A DNA stretch of 64,000 nt from Streptomyces sp. SCSIO 75703 (GTDB lineage: Bacteria; Actinomycetota; Actinomycetes; Streptomycetales; Streptomycetaceae). Of the stretch, positions 16,296 to 24,019 are shown in pieces. The stretch covers positions 6,510,001 to 6,574,000 of the forward strand of contig NZ_CP144555.1 of NCBI RefSeq assembly GCF_036607905.1, written 5' to 3'. Numbering within the stretch: the stretch's first letter is position 1; the number at the start of each line of letters is the position of its first letter. Below the pieces are notes generated by a model. It worked only from the letters and a program-made list of their open reading frames with translations. It was not told the origin of the DNA and ran no database searches. Both the position numbers and the translations under genes were made by a program.

Positions 16296-17815
16296 GCCCG
16301 CGGACGGTGCCCGGACGCACCGATCACGTCGTGGTCGTCGGCGCCGGACTCGCGGGGCTGTCGGCCGCCCTGCACCTGCTCGGCGCCGGACGCCGCGTGA
16401 CCGTCCTCGAACGCGACCCGCTGCCCGGCGGCAGGGCCGGTCGCCGCGACCTCGGCGGCTACCTGCTGGACACCGGACCGACCGTGCTGACCATGCCGCA
16501 CCTGGCCGACGAGGCGTTCGGCGCCGTCGGTGAACGCCTCGCCGACCACGTCGAGTTGCTGCCCCTGCACCCCGCCTACCGGGCGGCCTTCGCCGACGGC
16601 TCCACCCTGGACGTGCACACCGACGGGGACGCGATGGAGGCGGAGGTGGCCCGGTTCGCCGGGCCCCGGGAGGCGGCCGGCTACCGGCGGCTGCGCGACT
16701 GGCTCGGCCGCCTGCACACCGTGCAGATGCGCCGCTTCATCGACGCCAACTTCGACTCGCCGCTCGGCCTGCTCACCCCCGACCTGGCCCGGCTCGCCGC
16801 GCTGGGCGGCTTCGGCCGGCTGGAGCCCCGTATCGGACGGTTCCTGACGGACGAACGGCTCCGGCGGGTCTTCACCTTCCAGTCCCTGTACGCGGGCGTC
16901 ACCCCGGCACGGGCCCTCGCCGCCTACGCCGTCATCGCCTACATGGACACCGTCGCCGGGGTCCACTTCCCCCGCGGCGGCGTGCACGCCCTGCCGCGCG
17001 CCATGGCGGGGGCCGCCGTCCGGGCCGGCGCCGACCTGCGCCTCGGCCGGGACGTCCTGCGCCTGGAACGCTCCGGCGACCGGATCACCGCCGTCGTCAC
17101 CGCCGACGAACGCGTCCCCTGCGACGCCGTCGTCCTCACCCCCGACCTGCCCGTCGTCCACCGGCTGCTCGGCCGCCGCCCGCGCCGCCCGCTGCGACTG
17201 CGGCACGCCCCGTCCGCCGTCGTGCTGCACGCCGGCACCACCCGCACCTGGCCCCGGCTCGCCCACCACACGCTGTCCTTCGGCGCCGCCTGGCGGCGCA
17301 CCTTCGACGAACTGACCAGGACCGGCACCCTGATGACCGACCCCTCCCTGCTGATCACCCGGCCCACCGCCACCGACCCGGCGCTCGCCCCGCCCGGCCG
17401 CCACCTGCACTACGTCCTCGCCCCCTGCCCCAACACCGACACCGGCCCCGGCGCCCGCGCCTGGGAGGACCTGGCACCCCACTACCGCGACCGGCTGCTG
17501 GCCACCCTGGAACACCGGGGACTGGACGGCCTCGCCGCCGCCATCGAGGAGGAGTGCCTGGTGACCCCCGCCGACTGGACCGCGCAGGGACACGCCGCCG
17601 GCACGCCCTTCTCGGTCGCCCACACCTTCGCGCAGACCGGCCCGTTCCGCCCCCGCAACCTGGTGCGCGGCACCGTCAACGCGGTCCTGGCGGGTTGCGG
17701 CACCACCCCCGGCGTGGGCGTGCCGCCCGTGCTCGTCTCCGGGAAGCTGGCCGCCGCCCGCGTCACCGGTCCGCCGGCCCGCCGCCCCGCCGTCGTCGTC
17801 GGCGCGCTCCGATGA
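16292..17815 (+). CDS. crtI: Phytoene desaturase CrtI
   Basis: A 507-aa FAD-dependent desaturase converting phytoene to lycopene. The N-terminal 'VVVVGAGLAGLSAALHLLGAG' fold and 'GGRAG' pair are clear, as is the C-terminal 'GTTPGVGVPPVLVSGKLAA', the CrtI signature. ATG 16292 overlaps the preceding degenerate frame and its own stop overlaps the crtB start (ATGA), so crtI-crtB-crtV are translationally coupled. It is divergent from crtY. Confidence 0.92.
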   Translation: MSPRTVPGRTDHVVVVGAGLAGLSAALHLLGAGRRVTVLERDPLPGGRAGRRDLGGYLLDTGPTVLTMPHLADEAFGAVGERLADHVELLPLHPAYRAAFADGSTLDVHTDGDAMEAEVARFAGPREAAGYRRLRDWLGRLHTVQMRRFIDANFDSPLGLLTPDLARLAALGGFGRLEPRIGRFLTDERLRRVFTFQSLYAGVTPARALAAYAVIAYMDTVAGVHFPRGGVHALPRAMAGAAVRAGADLRLGRDVLRLERSGDRITAVVTADERVPCDAVVLTPDLPVVHRLLGRRPRRPLRLRHAPSAVVLHAGTTRTWPRLAHHTLSFGAAWRRTFDELTRTGTLMTDPSLLITRPTATDPALAPPGRHLHYVLAPCPNTDTGPGARAWEDLAPHYRDRLLATLEHRGLDGLAAAIEEECLVTPADWTAQGHAAGTPFSVAHTFAQTGPFRPRNLVRGTVNAVLAGCGTTPGVGVPPVLVSGKLAAARVTGPPARRPAVVVGALR

Positions 17816-18834
17816 CCCGCCGCGAACTGGACGCCGCCGGCATCACCGATCCCGCGCTGCGCGCCGCCTACACCCGCTGCCGCCGGCTCAACGCCCGCCA
17901 CGGGCGCACCTACTTCCTCGCCACCCGCCTGCTGCCCGCCGACCGCCGGCCGGCCGTGCACGCCCTGTACGGATTCGCCCGGTGGGCCGACGAGATCGTC
18001 GACGACACTGGGACGCCGGCCACGCCCGCCGACCGCGCCGCCGCCCTCGACCGGCTCGACGCGCGGCTGCGCCGGGCCCTCGCCGGGCAGGGCGGCGCCG
18101 GCGACCCGGTGGTGAGCGCCGTCGCCCACACCGCCGGGCGGTACGCCATCGACGCGGCCCATTTCACCGACTTCATGGCCTCCATGCGCTGCGACCTCAC
18201 CGTCACCGAGTACGCCACCTACGCGGACCTGCGCCGCTACATGCACGGCTCGGCCGCCGTCATCGGCCTGCAGATGCTGCCGGTCCTCGGCACCGTCACG
18301 CCCCGGGAGACGGCCGCCCCGCACGCCGCCGCGCTCGGCGTCGCCTTCCAGCTCACCAACTTCCTGCGCGACGTCGGCGAGGACCTGGACCGGGGCCGCG
18401 TCTACCTCCCGGCGGACCTGCTGGCGGCGCACGGCGTCGACCGGGACCGGCTCGTCCGGAGCCGCCGCACCGGACGCCCCGACCGGCGGGTGACCGCCGC
18501 GCTGCGCGCCGCCGAGGACCTGACCCGCTCCGTCTACCGGGAGGCCGCCCCCGGCCTGGCGATGCTGGACCCCGTCGCCCGGCCCTGCATCACCACGGCG
18601 TTCGTCCTCTACCGGGGCATCCTCGACGCCATCGCCGACGGCGGCTACGCGGTCCTGCACCGCCGGGCCCGGGTGTCCCGGCGGCGCCGCGCGGCCGTCG
18701 CGGGGGAGGGGCTGGCCCGGGTGCTGGCCGCCCGGCTCGCCGCGCGCACCGCTCCCGCATCGGCCCCGGCGCCCGCGCCCGCCGGGGCCGCCGTACCGGC
18801 GGAGGCCGCCGGCGCCGCCGAGGAGGCCCGATGA
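17812..18834 (+). CDS. crtB: Phytoene synthase CrtB
   Basis: A 340-aa squalene/phytoene synthase family enzyme that condenses two GGPP molecules. The two Asp-rich metal-binding motifs are visible: 'RWADEIVDD' (near residue 60) and 'NFLRDVGEDLDRGRVYLP' (near 182). The C-terminal 30 residues are an Ala/Pro tail. The start codon overlaps the crtI stop. Its substrate GGPP must come from a synthase encoded elsewhere, since crtE is missing from the cluster. Confidence 0.92.
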   Translation: MTRRELDAAGITDPALRAAYTRCRRLNARHGRTYFLATRLLPADRRPAVHALYGFARWADEIVDDTGTPATPADRAAALDRLDARLRRALAGQGGAGDPVVSAVAHTAGRYAIDAAHFTDFMASMRCDLTVTEYATYADLRRYMHGSAAVIGLQMLPVLGTVTPRETAAPHAAALGVAFQLTNFLRDVGEDLDRGRVYLPADLLAAHGVDRDRLVRSRRTGRPDRRVTAALRAAEDLTRSVYREAAPGLAMLDPVARPCITTAFVLYRGILDAIADGGYAVLHRRARVSRRRRAAVAGEGLARVLAARLAARTAPASAPAPAPAGAAVPAEAAGAAEEAR

Positions 18835-19829
18835 CGGCGCCCCGCCCCGCCCGGCTGCCGCTGCGGCTGCGCCGCCGCCCCGTCCCCTGGCGGCGACAGC
18901 GGCCGACCTGGCGCGAGGCCCGGCCCGCGCTCATCGCCGGTGCCCTCGCCAGGGCCGTGGCCCGCCCGTCCGGCAACTGGTACGTCCTCGGCGCCAGCCC
19001 CGGCCCGCGCGAGGCACGCCCGCTGGCCGGGACGGTCGCCGGCACCGAGATCGTCGTCTGGCGGGACGTGGACGGGCGGCCGGTCGGGGGACCCGGGGCC
19101 TGCCCGCACCTCGGCGCCCCCCTCGCCGAGGCCCCCGTGCGGTGCGGCACCCTCGTCTGCCACTGGCACGGACTCGCCCTGGACGGCGGCCCCGTCGCCG
19201 GCTGGGACCCCCTCCCGGTCCACGACGACGGTGTGCTGACCTGGGTACGGCTCGACGCCGTCGGCGGCGAGGAGCCCACCCCCGCCCCGGTGGTCCCCCA
19301 GCGGCCCCCGGCCGACGGCACCCTGACCTCGGTTTGGCGCGGCGCCGGCACCTGCGACCCCGAGGACGTGGTCGCCAACCGGCTCGACCCGTGGCACGGC
19401 GCCTGGTACCACCCGCACTCCTTCGTCGACCTCACCGTCGTCGAAGCCCCCGACGGCACCGGCGACGACCGGTTCGTCGTCGACGTCTCCTTCCGGCTCA
19501 CCCGGCGCCTCGTCGTCCCGGTGCGCGCCGAGTTCACCGCGCCCGAGCCCCGTACCGTCGTCATGCGCATCACCGACGGGGAGGGCACCGGGTCGGTGGT
19601 GGAGAGCCACGCCACCCCGCTCGGCGCCGACCGCCACGGCCGCCCGCGCACCGCGGTCGTCGAGGCCGTCCTCGCCACCTCCGGGCGGCCCGGGTTCGCG
19701 CTGCTGCGCCGGCTCGCGCCCGGCCTGCGCCCCCTGGTGCGGACGGCGGCCGGCCGCCTGTGGCGCGACGACCTCGCCTACGCCGAACGGCGCCACCACC
19801 TGCGTGCCCGGGGCCGCTTCCCCGGCTGA
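18831..19829 (+). CDS. crtV: Rieske [2Fe-2S] protein CrtV
   Basis: A 332-aa protein with a Rieske domain: CPHLGAPL near residue 88 and CHWHGL near 107 give the two Cys-His pairs. A longer C-terminal part resembles the DUF5914-type region. This gene occupies the crtV position of the Streptomyces crt cluster; older literature called CrtV a methylesterase, but the visible motif is Rieske. The start ATG 18831 overlaps the crtB stop. An oxygenase-like or electron-transfer role in carotenoid tailoring is inference. Confidence 0.8.
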   Translation: MTAPRPARLPLRLRRRPVPWRRQRPTWREARPALIAGALARAVARPSGNWYVLGASPGPREARPLAGTVAGTEIVVWRDVDGRPVGGPGACPHLGAPLAEAPVRCGTLVCHWHGLALDGGPVAGWDPLPVHDDGVLTWVRLDAVGGEEPTPAPVVPQRPPADGTLTSVWRGAGTCDPEDVVANRLDPWHGAWYHPHSFVDLTVVEAPDGTGDDRFVVDVSFRLTRRLVVPVRAEFTAPEPRTVVMRITDGEGTGSVVESHATPLGADRHGRPRTAVVEAVLATSGRPGFALLRRLAPGLRPLVRTAAGRLWRDDLAYAERRHHLRARGRFPG

Positions 19830-19844
19830 CCCGAACGGAGCCCC

Positions 19845-20321
19845 GTGCAGACCTTCCTGCCGCACCCCGGCTTCCGGGACTCCGCGCTCGCCCTGGACCG
19901 CCGCCGTCTCGGCAAACAGCGGGTCGAGGCACTCCAGGTGCTGCGCGGACTGACGGTGCCCGGCTACGGCTGGCGCCGGCACCCGGCGGTCCGGATGTGG
20001 ACCGGGTACGAGGAGGCCCTGGTCCGCTACGGGCTGGAGGTCTGCCGGGTCTGGCGGGAACGGGGCCACCAGGACGGCGTCGCCGCCTCGCTCGTCGCCG
20101 GGCTCACCGCCGGCCGGCCCGGTACCGTGCCCCGCGACCAGTCCGCGCTCGCCCGCGCGGGCGAACTGCCGCCCTGGCTCGGCGACGAGGACTTCCACCG
20201 CAGCCACCGCTCGGCCCTCGTCCGCAAGGACCCCGCCGCCTACGCGCCCCTGTTCCCCGGCACCCCCGACGACCTGCCCTACGTGTGGCCGGCCTCGGAC
20301 CGCGAGCGCGGGCCCGCCTAG
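19845..20321 (+). CDS. MSMEG_6728-like protein (pyrimidine-dimer glycosylase fold)
   Basis: A 158-aa protein beginning MQTFLPHPGFRDSALALD, with the conserved 'RLGKQRVEALQVLRGL' and 'HPAVRMWTGYEEAL' segments of the MSMEG_6728 family, related to pyrimidine-dimer DNA glycosylases (Pyr_excise). Biochemical role is unproven for this branch. It lies 15 bp after crtV, probably on the same transcript; light-induced carotenoid genes next to a UV-repair-like gene would make sense. Its TAG stop (20319-20321) is made by the left edge of a MITE, so the original C-terminus may have been different. Confidence 0.78.
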   Translation: MQTFLPHPGFRDSALALDRRRLGKQRVEALQVLRGLTVPGYGWRRHPAVRMWTGYEEALVRYGLEVCRVWRERGHQDGVAASLVAGLTAGRPGTVPRDQSALARAGELPPWLGDEDFHRSHRSALVRKDPAAYAPLFPGTPDDLPYVWPASDRERGPA

Positions 20322-20480
20322 GGTCTTTCGTGGATCACGCCGGGCTCGCGGGGCCCTGCACCGCGCCTCGCCGCGTTGTCGTCGGTTGTCAGGGCTCCGT
20401 CCTGCCGCCCTCCTCCGCCTTGCGATGCACGGCACCGGACCCCCTCCCTGATCCGGCCTGATCCCCACGAAAAACCCTAG
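20318..20480. mobile_element. MITE-like element, about 163 bp
   Basis: Terminal inverted repeats AGGGTCTTTCGTGGATCA (left) and TGATCCCCACGAAAAACCCT (right) match at about 17 of 18 aligned positions after a 2-nt gap, and CTAG lies at both outer ends (20318-20321 and 20477-20480), consistent with an IS5-type target duplication. The inside has no coding frame. It lies between the MSMEG_6728-like gene and the TRIC gene. A full-length relative, which would encode the mobilising transposase, is not in the window. Confidence 0.75.
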
Positions 20481-20598
20481 CCCTCCCCCTCCGTGGCCAC
20501 CCGGTGCTCGCGGAAGCGGACCGCCGGACGGGCCCCTTCCGGCGGACGCGGCGCGGCGCGTCGCGCCGGGTCCGCGCCGCGCGGGTAGGGAATGCGGC

Positions 20599-21255
20599 AT
20601 GAGTTCCGAACCCACGCCCCTGCGCGTCCTGGACCTGACCGGCACGTTCGCCTTCGGGCTCAACGGAGCGCTGACCGCGGTGCGAGCCGCGCGGCTGGAC
20701 GTGGTGGGCGTGATCGTCCTCGGCCTGATCACCGCGCTGGGCGGAGGCTTCGTCCGCGATGTGCTCCTCGGCTCGCTGCCACCCACCACCCTCCTGGACT
20801 GGCGCTACTACACGCTCGCCGCCGTCGGCGGGGTGATCGCCTTCGCTCTCAGCCGTCACCTGCGCCGGATCGAGGGGACGATCGAGGTCTTCGACGCGAT
20901 CGGGCTGAGCACCTTCGCGGTGATCGGCGCGGGCAAGGCGCTGGGGTCCGGGCTCGGCGCCGCGCCCGCGGTGGTGCTCGGGGTGGTCACGGCGGTGGGC
21001 GGAGGCACGATCCGCGACGTGCTCGTCCGGCAGGTCCCCACGGTGCTGCGCAGCGGTCTGTACGCCATCCCCGCCCTGGTGGGCGCCGGGATCACCGTCC
21101 TCACCATCCGGACCGGCGTGTACGGTCTGCCCGCCGCGCTGGGCGCCGCGGCGGCGTGCTTCCTGATCCGCGTGAGCGGCCTGCATTTCGGTCTCGACGC
21201 GCCCCAGCCGCCCGGGACCGGGCGACGCGAGCAGTCGCGTGGCACCGGCGTATAG
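20599..21255 (+). CDS. TRIC-type / UPF0126 cation channel family membrane protein
   Basis: A 218-aa membrane protein with two repeats of about 85 residues. Each repeat carries the family's GGG-x-x-RDV turn: 'GGGFVRDVL' near residue 50 and 'GGGTIRDVL' near 135, with about seven hydrophobic spans. Prokaryotic TRIC homologs form trimeric potassium-type channels; the physiological role here is unknown. The start is ATG 20599. It stands alone between the MITE and the M20 gene. Confidence 0.85.
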   Translation: MSSEPTPLRVLDLTGTFAFGLNGALTAVRAARLDVVGVIVLGLITALGGGFVRDVLLGSLPPTTLLDWRYYTLAAVGGVIAFALSRHLRRIEGTIEVFDAIGLSTFAVIGAGKALGSGLGAAPAVVLGVVTAVGGGTIRDVLVRQVPTVLRSGLYAIPALVGAGITVLTIRTGVYGLPAALGAAAACFLIRVSGLHFGLDAPQPPGTGRREQSRGTGV

Positions 21256-21560
21256 GCACCGGACGACTCCCCTGCGGTTCTCACCCCGCGTGGCCCCGGT
21301 CCGGCCGGCGGACACCACGTCCGGGCTGCCGGCCCGGCTCCCCCGCCGGCCCGTCACACCGGGTGCGTCCGACCGGCTGTCGGTAGTCTGGAGCGCCCGT
21401 GGGCATCGCGGCGGCGTGATCGGGGGCGCCGCGCGGCAGCCCCCGGACCGTTGCCGCTCGGGTGTGGCGGCACGCGCGTGACGGTGGCGGGCCCGCGACG
21501 GGCGGCAGCGCGCCCCCCTCGTGTGAAGCGTTGCCCCACCCACGTGAGGAAGGCCCTTCC

Positions 21561-22817
21561 ATGCCCGGTTCCGCCCACCTCGTGCTCGACGGCCTCCACG
21601 GCATCCGCTCCGACCTCGAGGCCCTCTACAAGGACCTGCACCGGTACCCCGAACTCGGGATGCGGGAGGAGCGGACGGCGAAGAAGGCGGCCGATGCCCT
21701 GCGGGAGTCCCGTTTCGAGGTGACCGAGGGCATCGGCGGCACCGGGGTGATCGGCGTCCTGGCCAACGGGGAGGGCCCCGTCGTCATGGCCCGCGCGGAC
21801 ATGGACGCGCTGCCGGTGAGGGAGCGGACCGGTCTGCCCTACGCCTCCGCTGTCACCGTGACCGCTCCGGACGGCACCGGGCAGCCGGTCATGCACGCCT
21901 GCGGCCACGACGTGCACGTGACCGCCCTGCTCGGTTGCGCGCGGCTGCTGGCCCGGGCCAGGAACGCCTGGCGGGGGACCTTCGTGGCGCTCTTCCAGCC
22001 CTCCGAGGAGAACGGTGACGGCGCCGACGCCATGGTCGGCGACGGGCTCACCCGGAAGGCACCCCGGCCCGACGTGGTGCTCGCCCAGCACGTGCTGCCC
22101 TATCCGGCCGGATACGTCGGCACCCGGCCGGGACCGTTCCTGTCGGCCGCGGACAGTCTGCGTGTCACGGTGCACGGGCGAGGGGCGCACGGCTCCATGC
22201 CCGAGGCCGCCGTCGACCCCGTGGTGATGGCGGCCATGATCATCGTGAGGCTGCAGACGGTCGTCTCCCGGGAACTCGCCGCCACCACGCCCGCCGTTCT
22301 CACCGTGGGCAGCGTTCACGCCGGCAGCGGCCCCAACGTCATCCCCGACAGCGCCGTCATCCAGCTCAACGTCCGCACCTACGACGACGCCACGCGCACC
22401 CGGGTGCTGCGCGCGATCGAGCGCATCGTCCGTGCCGAGTGCGAGGCGTCCGGGGCGACGAAGGCCCCGCAGATCGAGACGACGTCCTCGTTCCCGCCCA
22501 CCGTCAACGACGAGACCGCGACCCGGAGGGTGGCCGAGGCGTTCGCGGCTCACTTCGGTGACGACGCGCACCCCATCGATCTGCAGACCGCCAGTGAGGA
22601 CATGTCCGTGCTCGCGCGGGCGTTCGGGGTGCCGTTCACCTACTGGGGCATCGGGGGGACCGACCCCGAGCTGTACGCGCGGGCCGTGGAGAACGGGACC
22701 GTGGCCCAGGACGTCCCGGTCAATCACAGCCCCACCTTCGCCCCGGTCGTCCAGCCCACCCTGGACACCGGTGTCAGCGCCATGACCGTGGCAGCGCTCG
22801 CCTGGCTCGGCGTCTGA
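21561..22817 (+). CDS. M20 family amidohydrolase / metallopeptidase
   Basis: A 418-aa zinc hydrolase of the hippurate hydrolase / IAA-amino-acid hydrolase type. Metal ligands are visible in 'ARADMDALPV' (Asp), 'HACGHDVHVT' (Cys/His), 'SEENGDGADAM' (Glu-Glu) and the late 'VNHSPTF' His. It would deacylate an N-acyl amino acid or similar amide. ATG 21561 follows GAGGAAGG at 8 nt. The 300-bp upstream gap (21256-21560) holds no gene. Confidence 0.87.
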   Translation: MPGSAHLVLDGLHGIRSDLEALYKDLHRYPELGMREERTAKKAADALRESRFEVTEGIGGTGVIGVLANGEGPVVMARADMDALPVRERTGLPYASAVTVTAPDGTGQPVMHACGHDVHVTALLGCARLLARARNAWRGTFVALFQPSEENGDGADAMVGDGLTRKAPRPDVVLAQHVLPYPAGYVGTRPGPFLSAADSLRVTVHGRGAHGSMPEAAVDPVVMAAMIIVRLQTVVSRELAATTPAVLTVGSVHAGSGPNVIPDSAVIQLNVRTYDDATRTRVLRAIERIVRAECEASGATKAPQIETTSSFPPTVNDETATRRVAEAFAAHFGDDAHPIDLQTASEDMSVLARAFGVPFTYWGIGGTDPELYARAVENGTVAQDVPVNHSPTFAPVVQPTLDTGVSAMTVAALAWLGV

Positions 22818-22898
22818 GACGGCCCCGCGCCGAGACCGGCGACCGGCACGCCGGCCCGACGGTGCCGGCGGGGACGCGTCCGGTCCCGCCGGGCGGGG

Positions 22899-23498
22899 TC
22901 AGAGTCCTCGCCAGACGTTGTCGAAGGCCGCGTCCTCGATCGCCCTGCGCTGCCGTACCGCCTCCAGTTCCATCACGGCGTCGTTGACGGCGGCCAGCAC
23001 GGTGACGACCTGGTCGTCCGCGAGTTCCTCGACCCGTTCGCCGGCGGGCTGTTCGCCGATGCCCGCGGCGGCCGCGAGGCCGGTCAGCACCGGCTCGCCG
23101 GACGTCCAGCGGTCCGCCGCGCGCCGACGGGCCGCCGAGTCGGCCACGTCCGGCGGGGCGTCGCGGAACCGGCGGCGGGGCCGGGTGATCAGCGCGTCCG
23201 CCTCCAGGGCGGCGAGATAGGCGGACGCCAGGTCGCGGCCCCGCCGCCACAGGAAGTCCTCGACCGACTCGTACGGCGCCTGCCGGACGAGGGCGGCGGC
23301 GGCCTCCCGCAGCAGAGGGTCGTCGACGAGGGGGACCGGGCCCGGGACCACGCGGTCACCGTCCAGCGTGACGGCCTCGGCGCCCCTGAGGTCGATCAGT
23401 TCCGCTCCCGCGAGGGCGAGCGACAGGTCGCCGCGGCCGGCGGGAGGGGTGGACGGTGTGCCGAGGGCGACGATCATCAGGTCCCGGGCCGTGGTCAT
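22899..23498 (-). CDS. GPP34 (GOLPH3) family protein
   Basis: A 199-aa protein starting 'MTTARDLMIVAL' with the GPP34 pattern: 'LSLALAGAELIDL' near residue 25, then an all-helical body ending 'AVRQRRAIEDAAF'. The eukaryotic family binds phosphatidylinositol-4-phosphate; bacterial members are common in Streptomyces and their role is unknown. It is convergent with the M20 gene. Confidence 0.83.
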   Translation of the reverse strand: MTTARDLMIVALGTPSTPPAGRGDLSLALAGAELIDLRGAEAVTLDGDRVVPGPVPLVDDPLLREAAAALVRQAPYESVEDFLWRRGRDLASAYLAALEADALITRPRRRFRDAPPDVADSAARRRAADRWTSGEPVLTGLAAAAGIGEQPAGERVEELADDQVVTVLAAVNDAVMELEAVRQRRAIEDAAFDNVWRGL

Positions 23499-23662
23499 GG
23501 GCGACTCCGCGTCGAAGGAGGGCGATGCGCCGGCCGGCCCGACGCGCCCCGCACAACCCGTACATCCTACGACCGCGGGGCAGGGGCGGGCGCCCGGATG
23601 CCCCGCTCGCCCGCCCCGCCCCGGGACGGGGGTCTCGTCCGGCTCCCGAAGCGGCCGGCGTC

Positions 23663-23862
23663 TCAGCGGGCGTCGGAGCCGGAGTCGGCGAAGGCGTACA
23701 GATCCCGGGAGGTGTGATCAGCTCCCGCCACTCCCGCCGGGAACCCACGATCGGCTGCGAGCCGTCGAGCGGGACCTGCGCGCTCTCCGGCCGGCCCGGG
23801 GGTCCGGACCGGCCGTCGGACTGCGCGTCGTCCACGCCGTGGCCCTTGCGTCGCTCCGTCAC
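23663..23862 (-). pseudogene. Small frameshifted gene (about 65 codons)
   Basis: From GTG 23862 the minus strand is coding-like in third-position GC through 'PLDGSQPIVGSRREWRELI', then loses the signal. The next frame resumes with 'SRDLYAFADSGSDAR' and a stop at 23663. Removing two bases from an ACAC repeat near 23721 restores one frame of 65 codons with an even G/C-ending pattern. So either a 2-nt slippage broke the gene, or the base call is wrong. The family is not recognised. The rest of 23499-24019 holds no other gene. Confidence 0.4.
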
Positions 23863-24019
23863 GTCCGCCTGGGCGCATGGTGCGCCGGGGGCCGCCGCGC
23901 GCGGTGTCCGGGTCAGGGCCGCGGGGACAGCGGGCGGCAGGTGGAGGGGGCGGGCTCGCCGGCCGGCCGGTTGGTGAGGCGGGAGAGCGCGGCGAGGCCG
24001 GCGGGCGGGCGCCGGGCCC

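Noticed and set aside
16126..16533. Frame from GTG 16126 running into crtI as a real gene
   Set aside because: It overlaps crtI by about 240 nt in another frame, where the crtI protein is clearly conserved; only its first part may be a crtE scrap.
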